This document shows, piece by piece, positions 26,190-37,905 of a stretch of 64,000 bases of DNA (the stretch's first letter is position 1; each line of letters opens with the position of its first letter). The notes under the pieces were generated by a model that had not been told where the DNA came from, did no database searches, and saw only the letters and a program-made list of their open reading frames with translations. Position numbers and translations under genes: made by a program. This DNA comes from Rhodovulum bhavnagarense (GTDB lineage Bacteria > Pseudomonadota > Alphaproteobacteria > Rhodobacterales > Rhodobacteraceae). The stretch is from assembly GCF_004343505.1 (NCBI RefSeq), contig NZ_SLXU01000009.1, positions 1 through 64,000 on the forward strand. Reading direction: 5' to 3'.

Positions 26190-27014
26190 ATGCGTCGTGT
26201 TCTGATTGCGTGTTTGATGGTTTTGGGCCTGGCCATGCCGGGTCCCGCCGGGGTTTCGGATGGGGCGGGCGGGCTTTTGGCGGCGTTGCGATTGGCCGAC
26301 ATGGTCGAGGTCATGCGCGCCGAGGGTTTGGCCCATGGTGCGAGGATGGAACAAGAGTTGTTCGTGGGTCGCGGGGGCGAACGCTGGGCCGTTGCCGTCA
26401 GTGACATTTATGACAGTGCCCGCATGCTTGCGACATTGACCGACACGCTGGAGCGCGACCTGGCGCGCGAGGATAAAGGTCCGCTCGCCACATTCCTTGC
26501 CTCTGGGCGCGGTTCTCGTGTCGTTGCGCGCGAGATCGAGGCACGGTGGGCACTGCTGGATCCCGATATCGAAGCGGCAAGCCTTGAACGGTTGCGGGAC
26601 ATGCGCGCCAATCGTGATCCGCGTCTTGATCTTCTGGGTCGCGTGATCGGTGTCAACGATCTGGTCGAACAGAATGTCGTGGGCGCAATGAATGCCAATT
26701 TCGCCTTCTACGCCGGGCTGGCAGAGGGCGGCGCCTTTGCCAGGCCGCCGACCGAGGATGAGATGTTGCGCGATGTCTGGGAGCAGGAGCCCGAGATTCG
26801 CGCCGAAACCGAGCAATGGCTATATTCCTATCTCGCGCTGGCCTATGCGCCGCTGTCTGACGCGGTGCTGGATGAGTACGTCGCGTTGTCGCGAAGCGCC
26901 GAAGGGCAGGCACTGAACGGTGCGCTTTTTGCCGGCTTCGACCGGGCCTTTTCTCGAATCTCACACGAGCTGGGGGTAGTGGCGGCCCGTTTCGTGGCGG
27001 GCGAGGATATCTGA
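26190..27014 (+). CDS. exported DUF2059 domain protein
   Basis: This 274-aa protein has a signal peptide (MRRVLIACLMVLGLAMPGPAG) and an alpha-helical body with a late DUF2059-type segment (SDAVLDEYVALSRSAEGQALN). GGAAGGAGG stands upstream of ATG 26190. DUF2059 proteins are periplasmic and of unknown function. It is a single gene between tRNA-Ser and rplU. Confidence 0.7.
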   Translation: MRRVLIACLMVLGLAMPGPAGVSDGAGGLLAALRLADMVEVMRAEGLAHGARMEQELFVGRGGERWAVAVSDIYDSARMLATLTDTLERDLAREDKGPLATFLASGRGSRVVAREIEARWALLDPDIEAASLERLRDMRANRDPRLDLLGRVIGVNDLVEQNVVGAMNANFAFYAGLAEGGAFARPPTEDEMLRDVWEQEPEIRAETEQWLYSYLALAYAPLSDAVLDEYVALSRSAEGQALNGALFAGFDRAFSRISHELGVVAARFVAGEDI

Positions 27015-27035
27015 GGCGGCTGGCTCGGGCGGGGC

Positions 27036-27094
27036 TTGACTTGCGCGGGAAAATGATCCAGTTAGCGCACTCGGCCCGGGGCTTCCCTCGGGCC
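27036..27094 (+). promoter_or_regulatory. rplU promoter and leader stem
   Basis: TTGACT at 27036-27041 and CAGTTA at 27059-27064 are separated by 17 bases and fit a housekeeping promoter. Just downstream, GGCCCG at 27073-27078 pairs with CGGGCC at 27089-27094, which may be a leader hairpin near the transcript start of rplU-rpmA. Confidence 0.45.
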
Positions 27095-27209
27095 ATTCAT
27101 GTTTGAACAATCGTCCCTCGCGGGGCGCGCTGTCCGAGGCGCCACAGGCAAGAACGCCGCCCAGCATGGGGCGGGGCCACAGGATGCGGCAAAGAAAAGG
27201 AAATGACCC

Positions 27210-27815
27210 ATGTTCGCGGTCCTCAAGACCGGTGGCAAGCAATACAAGGTGCAGTCGGGTGACCTGCTGCGTGTCGAAAAGCTTGCCGCCTCTGCCGGTG
27301 AAACCGTGCAGTTCAACGACATTCTCATGGTTGGTGCCACCGTCGGCGCCCCGTTCGTGCAAGGTGCGGGTGTTCAGGCCCAGGTGATCGACCAGATCAA
27401 GGGTGACAAGGTCATCCATTACGTCAAGCGCCGCCGCAAGCACAGCTCGCAGCGCAGAAAAGGGCATCGCCAGCAATTGACCCTGCTGCGCGTGACCGAG
27501 ATCCTAGAGGCTGGTGCCGAGGCGTCTGGCGTCAAGGCCGCGATCGGCGCAGGCAGTGTTTCGGCCCCGTCCGGCGCCGCGCCTGCCAATGCGGCCAAGG
27601 ACAAAGTTTCCGCCGGTGGTGATGACCTGAAAAAACTGTCCGGCGTCGGCCCCGCGATGGAAAAGAAGTTCCACGAGGCCGGTATCACCCGATTTGCCCA
27701 GATCGCCGCCTGGACGAATGAGCAGGCCGCCGCGATGGACGCGCGGCTGGGCCTCAAGGGCAAGATCGAGAAAGAAGGCTGGATCGCACAGGCTGCGGAC
27801 CTGGCCAAGGGCTAA
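27210..27815 (+). CDS. rplU: 50S ribosomal protein L21 with C-terminal HhH extension
   Basis: Residues 1-102 are L21, with MFAVLKTGGKQYKVQSGD at the start and KRRRKHSSQRRKGHRQ near the end, and bind 23S rRNA. After an Ala-rich linker, residues about 138-201 form an extra helix-hairpin-helix domain (LKKLSGVGPAMEKKFHEAGI). The total of 201 aa compares with about 103 in E. coli. The tail resembles the HhH tails of alphaproteobacterial NuoE. AAAGGAAATG lies before the start. It forms an operon with rpmA. Confidence 0.95.
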   Translation: MFAVLKTGGKQYKVQSGDLLRVEKLAASAGETVQFNDILMVGATVGAPFVQGAGVQAQVIDQIKGDKVIHYVKRRRKHSSQRRKGHRQQLTLLRVTEILEAGAEASGVKAAIGAGSVSAPSGAAPANAAKDKVSAGGDDLKKLSGVGPAMEKKFHEAGITRFAQIAAWTNEQAAAMDARLGLKGKIEKEGWIAQAADLAKG

Positions 27816-27833
27816 TCGAGAGGAGAAGACGAC

Positions 27834-28103
27834 ATGGCACACAAGAAAGCAGGCGGCTCCTCGCGCAACGGGCGCGACTCTGCCGGTCGCCGCCTCGGGG
27901 TTAAACTTTACGGCGGTCAGGCCGTCATTCCCGGCAATATCATCGTGCGTCAGCGCGGCACCAAGTTCTGGCCGGGTGAGGGCGTTGGCATGGGCCGGGA
28001 TCATACGATCTTTGCCGTCGCCGAGGGCGCAGTGACCTTTCACAAGGGCCTGAAAGGGCGCACGTTCATTTCGGTTCTCCCGACGGCGGAGGCCGCGGAG
28101 TAA
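27834..28103 (+). CDS. rpmA: 50S ribosomal protein L27
   Basis: The 89-aa protein has the L27 N-terminus [21 protein letters not shown], which reaches the peptidyl-transferase centre, and the [15 protein letters not shown] core. GAGAGGAG precedes the start, 18 bases after rplU. A strong terminator follows. Confidence 0.98.
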   Translation: MAHKKAGGSSRNGRDSAGRRLGVKLYGGQAVIPGNIIVRQRGTKFWPGEGVGMGRDHTIFAVAEGAVTFHKGLKGRTFISVLPTAEAAE

Positions 28104-28131
28104 GCCGAGAGCCCGAGCGTTGACATCAGGG

Positions 28132-28167
28132 CGGGGGATCGGCGGCAGCCGGTCCCCCGTCTTTTTT
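28132..28167 (+). terminator. intrinsic terminator after rpmA
   Basis: A 12-pair stem (28132-28143 with 28148-28159, one G-T pair, loop GGCA) is followed by TCTTTTTT. It ends the rplU-rpmA transcript before the acetyltransferase genes. Confidence 0.85.
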
Positions 28168-28196
28168 CCGGGGGCAAATGCCCGAGGAGGTAAGCC

Positions 28197-28736
28197 ATGA
28201 AGCATGACTCAATCGCCGCCCAACCCGTCATAAGGGCAGAGCGTTTCGTTTTGCGGCCGGTGCGTCAGTCGGATGCGGGTCTGCTGAACCTTTACGCCGG
28301 TGATCTGCGCGTGGCACGGTTCACCCGATCGTTGCCTCATCCGATGCCACCGGGAGCGACAGAGGCGTTTATCGCGCGGGCGCAAAATGGCGAGCGGTCC
28401 GAGGATGTCTGGGTAATGGATGGCGCCGAACGGGGCCTGTCAGAGGTTCTGGGGGTGATCGCTCTCAACCGGATGGATCGCAACCAGTCCGAGATCGGCT
28501 ATTGGGTGGCCCCTGCCTTTTGGAATACCGGCATCGCCTCCGAGGCGGTCGGTGCGCTGATCGCGGCCAATCCCCAGAAGGCCGACACGATCTTTGCCGA
28601 GGTCTTTCAGGATAATCCGGGCTCGGCCCGGGTTCTGACCAATGCTGGGTTCGACTATATTGGCGATGCCGAGGCCTATTCGGTAGCGCGCGAGGCCAAA
28701 GTGGCGACCTGGACCTATCTCAAGCGGCTTGTCTGA
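28197..28736 (+). CDS. GNAT family N-acetyltransferase (RimJ-like)
   Basis: The 179-aa protein starts at ATG 28197, shortly after GAGGAGG. It shows the RimJ/RimL pattern: an N-terminal RAERFVLRPVRQSDA, a central IGYWVAPAFWNTGIASEAV acetyl-CoA-binding region and a C-terminal SARVLTNAGFDYIGD. It acetylates an unknown amine, possibly a protein N-terminus. The next GNAT gene follows after three bases. Confidence 0.85.
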   Translation: MKHDSIAAQPVIRAERFVLRPVRQSDAGLLNLYAGDLRVARFTRSLPHPMPPGATEAFIARAQNGERSEDVWVMDGAERGLSEVLGVIALNRMDRNQSEIGYWVAPAFWNTGIASEAVGALIAANPQKADTIFAEVFQDNPGSARVLTNAGFDYIGDAEAYSVAREAKVATWTYLKRLV

Positions 28737-28739
28737 GCC

Positions 28740-31402
<2,663 letters not shown>

Positions 31403-31406
<4 letters not shown>

Positions 31407-32668
31407 CCGACACCAAAGACATTCCCGCACTGATGGCCGATCTGGGTGCGCGTGCCAAGCGTGCCGCCGCCGAACTGGCCTTTGCCAGCACCGAGGCCAA
31501 GGCCGCTGCGTTGAACGCCGCTGCGGAGGCGGTTCTTTCCAGGCAACAAGAGATCCTTTTGGCCAATGAAAAGGATATGGCCTTCGGTCGCGAAAAAGGG
31601 CTGAGCCCGGCCATGCTGGACCGGCTGCGGCTGGACGAGGGCCGAATTGCGGAAATCGTGCGGGGCCTGCGCATGGTGGCCGGCCAGCCCGATCCGGTGG
31701 GCGAGGTGATCGCCGAATGGGACATGCCCAGCGGGCTGCATATCCGCCGGGTCCGCACTCCCCTTGGCGTGATCGGGGTGATCTATGAAAGCCGCCCCAA
31801 CGTTACGGCAGATGCGGGTGCGCTGTGCCTCAAGGCTGGGAACGCTGTGATCCTGCGCGGGGGCTCGGAAAGCTTCCATTCCTCAGGCGTTCTGCATGAT
31901 TGCTTGGTGGGCGGGCTGCGCGCCGCCGGTTTGCCCGAGGATGCCATCCTGCGCGTGCCGACCCGCGATCGCGCGGCGGTCAGCGAGATGCTGGCCATGA
32001 CCGATACGATCGACGTGATCGTGCCGCGTGGTGGCAAGGGTCTGGTCGGGCTGGTGCAGCGCGAGGCACGGGTGCCGGTCTTTGCCCATCTCGAGGGCAT
32101 CGTGCATGTCTATGTCGATAAGGGTGCCGATCCGAAAAAGGCGTTGGACGTGGTGCTGAATGCCAAGACCCGCCGCACCGGCATCTGCGGCGCGGCGGAA
32201 TGCCTGCTCATCCATCGCGACGTGGCGGCCACCCTGGGCGCCGAGCTGGTCGCCGCGCTGGTGGCCGCGGGGGTGCGGGTGCATGCAGATGAGGTGCTGG
32301 CCAAGCTGCCCGGCACTGTTCCCGCCACCGATGCGGATTGGGGGCGCGAATACCTGGACATGGATATCGCCGCTAAGGTCGTCGATGACATCGACGCCGC
32401 GATCGCCCATATCCGAATCCACGGATCTGGCCATACCGACGCGATCCTGACCGAGGATGATGCCGCCGCCGCGCGGTTCTTCGAACGGCTGGACAGCGCG
32501 ATCTTGATGCGCAACGCCTCGACCCAGTTCGCCGACGGTGGAGAGTTCGGGATGGGCGCCGAGATCGGGATCGCGACTGGCAAGCTGCACGCGCGCGGGC
32601 CGGTAGGGGCGGTGCAGTTGACCAGTTTCAAATATCTGGTCGAGGGGGATGGAACGACCCGGCCCTGA
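31403..32668 (+). CDS. proA: gamma-glutamyl phosphate reductase
   Basis: The 421-aa aldehyde-dehydrogenase-fold enzyme reduces glutamyl-5-phosphate to the semialdehyde. Motifs include [32 protein letters not shown] and the catalytic cysteine in [13 protein letters not shown]. It starts in an ATGA overlap with proB. Its last 41 bases overlap the convergent chpT gene. Confidence 0.97.
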
Positions 32669-33269
32669 GCGTGTAGAATTCGACCGCGAAACCGTCATCA
32701 TGCCGCGACAGTTTCAGACCGCATCCCGCCTCGGTCACCGCCACGGGAAGCAAGGCGAATTGCACCTCGGCCGGACGCAGGGCAATCTCTGGCACTGCGG
32801 TCCGGGTCAGGGGGTCCCATAGCTCGCTCGGCATCGCGATGCGTGGTCCGTCCCCCGCGATCCGCACTTGGCCCTGTCCAACCGTCACATCAAGCCTGCC
32901 GCCGCGGGGCAGGGCGGTTTCGGCGCACATCACCGCAAGGATCAGCGCCTTTGCAATTGGCCGCGATACCGAAACCGGCATCGCGGTCCTGACCGAGACC
33001 CGTCCCGCCAAATACAAGCCCGCAAGCCCGCCCTCGATTTCGTCCCGAGCGATATCCGCCCCGCCGGTCGCGGTGCCAAAGGCCAACCGCATCATCCGCA
33101 GGCGAGCAGTCGCGCTGGACAGGCTTTCCGCGATCAGTGCGGTTTCCTGGCTGTTGGCCAGCGCGGAGTGGCACATCGACAGAAGTTCCATGCCATTGCC
33201 AATCGCGCCAAGCGGGTTAACTAGGTCGTGGCAAATCCTTGAACCGACCAGGGCCGTGACGTCATTCAT
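32628..33269 (-). CDS. chpT: histidine phosphotransferase ChpT
   Basis: This 213-aa protein has the ChpT dimerisation helices with the phospho-accepting His in [20 protein letters not shown] and a degenerate ATPase-like C-terminal domain. In alphaproteobacteria ChpT passes phosphate from CckA to CtrA and CpdR. In Rhodobacterales this pathway governs motility and gene transfer agents rather than viability. It is convergent with proA, and the coding ends overlap. Confidence 0.9.
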   Translation of the reverse strand: MNDVTALVGSRICHDLVNPLGAIGNGMELLSMCHSALANSQETALIAESLSSATARLRMMRLAFGTATGGADIARDEIEGGLAGLYLAGRVSVRTAMPVSVSRPIAKALILAVMCAETALPRGGRLDVTVGQGQVRIAGDGPRIAMPSELWDPLTRTAVPEIALRPAEVQFALLPVAVTEAGCGLKLSRHDDGFAVEFYTLRAGSFHPPRPDI

Positions 33270-33299
33270 TCCCCGCCCTCCCGAAACAGGAGCCGTCCG

Positions 33300-33482
33300 A
33301 TGCAGCCCCTAAACACCATCCTCGAACCCGGCATGATCGTGCGCCATCCGGGCCAGCCCGATTGGGGGCCGGGGCAGGTGCAATCCGTGATCGGGGCGCG
33401 AATCACGGTCAATTTCCGCGAGGCGGGCAAACAGGTGATAGATGGGACGCGTGTGGAACTCATGCCGGTACATAATCCATAG
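33300..33482 (+). CDS. DUF3553 small protein
   Basis: The 60-aa protein (MQPLNTILEPGMIVRHPGQP start, FREAGKQVIDG core) matches DUF3553, a short beta-barrel-like family of unknown function. CAGGAG precedes the start. It is divergent from chpT with 30 bases between. Confidence 0.8.
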   Translation: MQPLNTILEPGMIVRHPGQPDWGPGQVQSVIGARITVNFREAGKQVIDGTRVELMPVHNP

Positions 33483-33624
33483 CTCGATATGACCCGAAGC
33501 TTTGCGCAAGTGTGTTAACAGTGCCTTAACGCCACTGTCCCCGCGTCAGGGCGTACTGTTGCAACCCGGTTGCTTGCCGCCTAGAAGGCGCGCTGTGGCC
33601 TTGAAACCGGCGCGAGCCTCCCTG

Positions 33625-34395
33625 ATGCACCTGCCCGACGATCATTTTCAGCTCAAGCTGGCCGAGAACGAGGCCGACCTGCGTGCTGCACAGCGATTGC
33701 GTTACGAAATCTTCGTCGCCGAGCTTGGTGGCGACGGACCGCTTGTCGATCATGCCGCGCGGCTGGAACGCGACGATTACGATCCCTATTACGATCACCT
33801 TTTGCTGATCGATACCCGGCGCGAGCCCGATGACCGCGTGGTCGGGGTGTACCGGCTGTTGACCTGTGAAGGGGCCGAGCGACTGGGCCGGTTCTATACA
33901 GAGGATGAATACGACCTGACCCCTCTCAAGAACAGCGGTCGCCGGCTTCTGGAACTGGGACGGTCCTGCGTGCATCGCGACTATCGGGGCGGTACGGCGT
34001 TGTTCCATCTCTGGAACGGGCTTGCCGATTACGTTCTCGACCGCCGGATCGAGGTTCTTTTCGGCGTTGCCAGCTTTCATGGCACAGACGCCGCCGCGCT
34101 GGCTGAACCGTTGTCTTATCTGCACCATCATTTCCTCGCCCCCGTGCCATTGCGTGTGCGGGTGCGTCCGGAACAGTGCCAGGCCATGGACCTGCTGCCC
34201 GAGGCCCAGATCGACCGCAAGCGCGCCATGCTGGCGATGCCGCAACTGATAAAGGCTTATCTCAGGTTGGGCGGCTTCGTTGGCGAGGGGGCATTCATCG
34301 ACCATGCCTTCAACACGACCGATGTCTGCCTTGTCATGGATACCGCGCGGATGAACCAGAAATCCCGCGCCCGTTACACGCGGGGGCGCGGATGA
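33625..34395 (+). CDS. olsB: ornithine acyl-ACP N-acyltransferase
   Basis: The 256-aa GNAT-like enzyme adds a 3-hydroxyacyl chain to ornithine, the first step of ornithine-lipid synthesis. Motifs are LRYEIFVAELGGDG, LELGRSCVHRDYRGG and a C-terminal AFIDHAFNTTDVCLVMD. ATG 33625 fits the family start, but the ribosome binding site is weak, and GTG 33595 in frame is an alternative. It overlaps the acyltransferase olsA by four bases. Confidence 0.9.
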   Translation: MHLPDDHFQLKLAENEADLRAAQRLRYEIFVAELGGDGPLVDHAARLERDDYDPYYDHLLLIDTRREPDDRVVGVYRLLTCEGAERLGRFYTEDEYDLTPLKNSGRRLLELGRSCVHRDYRGGTALFHLWNGLADYVLDRRIEVLFGVASFHGTDAAALAEPLSYLHHHFLAPVPLRVRVRPEQCQAMDLLPEAQIDRKRAMLAMPQLIKAYLRLGGFVGEGAFIDHAFNTTDVCLVMDTARMNQKSRARYTRGRG

Positions 34396-35207
34396 CCCCA
34401 TGGCAGGGTCCGCCACCGCCCGTTGTGCCGCAAAAGGGGGCGGGCGACTGGCTGCGTATCCTGTGGCGCGGCACGGCGCTTGGCATCGTGACCTTCGGCT
34501 GCCTGTTGCTGTTGCTGGTCGTGCGATTGATCGAACGTCCGATTTTCGGCTGGCATCGACCGGTGACCCCCTTCATCACGCAATTTGTCTGCCGGATGGC
34601 CTTTGTTATCCTTGGCATTCGACACATTGTGCGTGGACGACAGATGCGCGAACGCGGGGCCGTGGTGGCCAATCACGGCTCTTGGTTGGACATATTCACG
34701 CTCAACGCGCGTAAGCGGATCTATTTCGTATCCAAGGCAGAGGTGGCCGACTGGCCCGGTATCGGCTGGCTTGCGCGGTCCACCGGCACACTGTTTATCA
34801 ATCGCGACCGGCGCGACGCGCGCGCCCATAACGGCCTGTTCGAGGAAAGGTTGAAGGCCAATCACAAACTGTTGTTCTTTCCCGAGGGCACCACGACTGA
34901 CGGTTTGCGTGTCCTGCCTTTCAAAACAACGCTTTTTGCGGCGTTCTTTGCCGATGACCTGCGCTATATCCTGCATATCCAGCCGGTTACTGTGGTCTAT
35001 ACCGCGCCGCGCGGCCAGCATCCTGCGTTTTACGGATGGTGGGGCGATATGGGCTTCGGGGAACACCTGCTCAAGGTGCTTGCGGCCAAGCGGCAAGGCT
35101 CTGTCGAGGTGATCTATCACCCCCCCTTGCGGGTGGCAGATTTTGCCGACCGCAAGGCATTGGCGAAAGCCTGCGAAGAGTCGGTGCGCAGCGGCCTGTC
35201 CGCCTGA
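34392..35207 (+). CDS. olsA: lyso-ornithine lipid O-acyltransferase (PlsC family)
   Basis: The 271-aa membrane-associated enzyme has one N-terminal membrane segment (GIVTFGCLLLLLVVRLI). PlsC motifs are NHGSWLD (acceptor HX4D), the FINRDRRD region and FPEGTT. After OlsB it adds the second acyl chain to form ornithine lipid, a phosphorus-free membrane lipid. A role in phosphatidic acid synthesis is the alternative, but the ATGA overlap with olsB favours OlsA. Confidence 0.88.
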   Translation: MTPWQGPPPPVVPQKGAGDWLRILWRGTALGIVTFGCLLLLLVVRLIERPIFGWHRPVTPFITQFVCRMAFVILGIRHIVRGRQMRERGAVVANHGSWLDIFTLNARKRIYFVSKAEVADWPGIGWLARSTGTLFINRDRRDARAHNGLFEERLKANHKLLFFPEGTTTDGLRVLPFKTTLFAAFFADDLRYILHIQPVTVVYTAPRGQHPAFYGWWGDMGFGEHLLKVLAAKRQGSVEVIYHPPLRVADFADRKALAKACEESVRSGLSA

Positions 35208-35235
35208 GGCACGGTATCTTGCGGCAACGATGTCC

Positions 35236-35853
35236 TCAAACTGCCGCGATCAGGCGTCCTAGGGCTGCGACGGCATCCTCTTGTCGCCAGATTTCCTCGC
35301 CGAAGGCAAAGAAATCGGTGACCGGGGCCAGCCGCGCGACGCAATCCTCGTCCAGCGCCCCCTCGGCCACCACGGGCAGTTCGATCACCTCGGACCACCA
35401 GGCGAACAACTCTTGCGGGGCGAGCGTACCATCGCCCAAACCGCTTTGTCCCACCGGCCCGAAAGAAACGTAATCGGCGCCCGCCTCGCCCGCGTTCAGC
35501 CCGTCATGGCGTGAGGCCCCGCAAAACGCCCCGATGATCGCATCACTGCCAAGGGCTTCGCGCGTCTTGCGAACGCGCCGCGCGCCATCGGGCAGGTGAA
35601 CCCCGTCCAGCCCCAGCCGCTCGACCAGCGCGATATGGCTGTCGATCACCAGCGGGATGTCACGGGCATGGACAATCTCGCGCAAGGTGTCCGCCGCGCG
35701 CGCCACGGCATCCTCGTCGGCACTGGCCATGCTCAGGCGCATGCAGGCGATGGGATGTGCGTCCAGCACCGCGGCCAGCCTCTCGGAAAAGGGGGCCAGC
35801 GCAAAGGCGGGTGGCGTGACGAGATAGATTTGCGGCAGCTCACGGTCGGCCAT
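35236..35853 (-). CDS. thiE: thiamine phosphate synthase
   Basis: The 205-aa TIM-barrel protein has ThiE-type motifs GLDGVHLPDGAR and the phosphate loop ADYVSFGPVGQSG. It would join the pyrimidine and thiazole units of thiamine. It is single, with no other thiamine genes nearby, and shorter than E. coli ThiE, so a ThiE-like role is also possible. Confidence 0.82.
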   Translation of the reverse strand: MADRELPQIYLVTPPAFALAPFSERLAAVLDAHPIACMRLSMASADEDAVARAADTLREIVHARDIPLVIDSHIALVERLGLDGVHLPDGARRVRKTREALGSDAIIGAFCGASRHDGLNAGEAGADYVSFGPVGQSGLGDGTLAPQELFAWWSEVIELPVVAEGALDEDCVARLAPVTDFFAFGEEIWRQEDAVAALGRLIAAV

Positions 35854-35942
35854 GGCGTCTCTCCGGTCTTTCGTGGTTCGCTGCTATAGCCGGACTCGAG
35901 GCGCTTGACCATGGCTTGCACCCACGCGTATCACCCCGGCCC

Positions 35943-36701
35943 ATGTCTGATGCGAATGATCCCATGATGCAGCAACCCGCCTTTGTCCTCGTGCGTCCGC
36001 AAATGGGCGAGAATATCGGAGCTGCCGCGCGGGCGATGTGGAATTTCGGCCTTGAGAGGATGCGCATGGTCGATCCGCGTGACGGCTGGCCCAATCCACG
36101 CGCCGTGGCGCTTGCCAGCGGGGCAGGGCGATTGCTAGACGAGGCGGGGATCTTCGACAGCCTGGCCGACGCGGTGGGCGACTGTGACTATGTCTTCGCG
36201 ACCACCGCACGGGGGCGCGGCCTGACCAAGCCGGTCGTTACCCCCGAACGCGCGATGGAACAGGCGCGCGCCATGATCGGACAAGGGCGCCGCGTCGCCG
36301 TCCTGTTCGGCCCAGAGCGCGCGGGCCTTGAAAACGACGATATCGTGCGGGCTAACGCGATCATATCGGTGCCGGTAAATCCCGGTTTCGCCTCGCTGAA
36401 TCTTGCCCAATGCGTGTTGCTGACCGCCTATGAGTGGCGTCGTCAATCGTCCGGCATCCTGCCCGAGCGGATGGAGATGGCGGGTGCCGAACCTGCCAGC
36501 GCGCTGGAGGTCGAAAAGCTGGCCGAACATTACGAAACCCGCTTGGACGAGGCCGGGTTCTTTTTCCCTCAGACAAAGGCCGAGGGCATGAAGCGCACCC
36601 TGCGCAATCTCTGGAGCCGGATGCCGCTGACCCGATCCGACGTACAGGTTTTTCACGGGATGTTGCGGCAGTTGACCCGTCGCCCGGGCGGCGAGCAGTG
36701 A
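35943..36701 (+). CDS. trmJ: TrmJ-type tRNA 2'-O-methyltransferase
   Basis: The 252-aa SPOUT-class enzyme has the three knot motifs: RPQMGENIGAAARAMWNFG, LFGPERAGL and ISVPVNPGFASLNLAQCVLL. TrmJ methylates the ribose at position 32 of tRNAs using S-adenosylmethionine. ATG 35943 is chosen by homology. The ribosome binding site is poor. Confidence 0.92.
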   Translation: MSDANDPMMQQPAFVLVRPQMGENIGAAARAMWNFGLERMRMVDPRDGWPNPRAVALASGAGRLLDEAGIFDSLADAVGDCDYVFATTARGRGLTKPVVTPERAMEQARAMIGQGRRVAVLFGPERAGLENDDIVRANAIISVPVNPGFASLNLAQCVLLTAYEWRRQSSGILPERMEMAGAEPASALEVEKLAEHYETRLDEAGFFFPQTKAEGMKRTLRNLWSRMPLTRSDVQVFHGMLRQLTRRPGGEQ

Positions 36702-36756
36702 CTTGCGACTGCGTCGCCGCGGGCCTAGTCTGCGCGCGAAGGACGGAGGGCGGCCG

Positions 36757-37902
36757 ATGAGCAAGACCCGCAATATTTTCGAGGATGTCGGCACCGATGC
36801 ACCGCGGGAACGCCCCGTGGTTCAGCCCGGTGCGATCGACCGCGCCGCGCGATCGGGGGCGCGTGGGGTCGTGCGACTATGGCTTGGGTCGATTTTCTTT
36901 GCGCTGGCCGCCATGCTGATCGGCGCGGCGATTTCCCGGCTCCTGGGCCAGGGCGTTACGCTGCGCGGCGGCCTTCCGCTATATGGCACGCTGCCGCCGA
37001 TGGATGCCCAGGCCTGGCTTGCGGCCTTCGATCGTTATCTCGCGGGGCTGCCGCCGGAGGCGCCGCCGGCCATCTCCGACCTTGCCGCGTTCCAGCGCGC
37101 TTTCTGGTGGGAATGGGGGGTCAGGCAGGCCGGCACCCTTGCCGCCGCGCTCTGGGCTCTCGGGATCATGGGCATGTCGGTGCCGCGCTTCATGCCCAAG
37201 GGCTGGGGCCTGCGTCTGGCAGGGATCGGCGCGCTGCTTGCCTTGATCGGGCTGGCCGACTGGGCGCTGGGGCCGGCGGGGCATGTGCCCGCCCTACTCG
37301 ACGCGCCATCGCTTCGGGTGGCGGCGATGAGCGGGATTGGATTTGTTTCGCTTGGCCTGATCGCGTGGTACATCCTGAAGCTTGGCAGATCCGAGGCGGC
37401 GCTGATGCAAGCGCGCCGTGCGCGCGATGCCAGGGCTTTTGGACTGTCAACGGTCGTGATGCACCTGGTGTTCGCGCAAATCCTGTTCGGGGCGCTTCTG
37501 GCGGGTCGCGATTCGGGGCGCGGCTTTGTTGACTGGCCGCTCATGGGGGGGCATGTTTTGCCGCCCGGCATTTGGGCGATGACGCCCGGCTGGCACAACC
37601 TCTATGACAATCCTGTTTTGGCAGAATTCGTTCACCGCGGGCTCGGCTATCTGTTGGTCCTGGTGGGGACCATTGCCTGGGTCAGGGGGCGCAAGAACGT
37701 CCATCGGCGCACCCGCATGGCGTTTCACTGGATGGCGGTTATGCTATTCGGGCAGGTGGTTCTGGGTATCGGCAGCGTTCTTTACGGCGCGCAGTGGCAT
37801 ATCGTGCTGGCGCATAACCTGGGCGCGGTGGCCCTGGTCGTTCTGGTTCTTCGGGCGCGATTTTTGGCGCGATACCCGTTTCAACAATCCATCCGGGGGT
37901 AG
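36757..37902 (+). CDS. ctaA: heme A synthase (COX15/CtaA)
   Basis: The 381-aa inner-membrane protein has about eight hydrophobic segments and the COX15 signature residues (PLYGTLPPMDAQAW-type loop, EFVHRGLGYLLVLVG, MAFHWMAVMLFGQVVLGI). It oxidises heme O to heme A for cytochrome oxidase. GGAGGG precedes ATG 36757. Confidence 0.95.
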   Translation: MSKTRNIFEDVGTDAPRERPVVQPGAIDRAARSGARGVVRLWLGSIFFALAAMLIGAAISRLLGQGVTLRGGLPLYGTLPPMDAQAWLAAFDRYLAGLPPEAPPAISDLAAFQRAFWWEWGVRQAGTLAAALWALGIMGMSVPRFMPKGWGLRLAGIGALLALIGLADWALGPAGHVPALLDAPSLRVAAMSGIGFVSLGLIAWYILKLGRSEAALMQARRARDARAFGLSTVVMHLVFAQILFGALLAGRDSGRGFVDWPLMGGHVLPPGIWAMTPGWHNLYDNPVLAEFVHRGLGYLLVLVGTIAWVRGRKNVHRRTRMAFHWMAVMLFGQVVLGIGSVLYGAQWHIVLAHNLGAVALVVLVLRARFLARYPFQQSIRG

Positions 37903-37905
37903 GGC

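Noticed and set aside
25673-26407. Minus-strand frame running through the tRNA-Ser gene
   Set aside because: It covers a complete tRNA and its terminator and has no protein motif.
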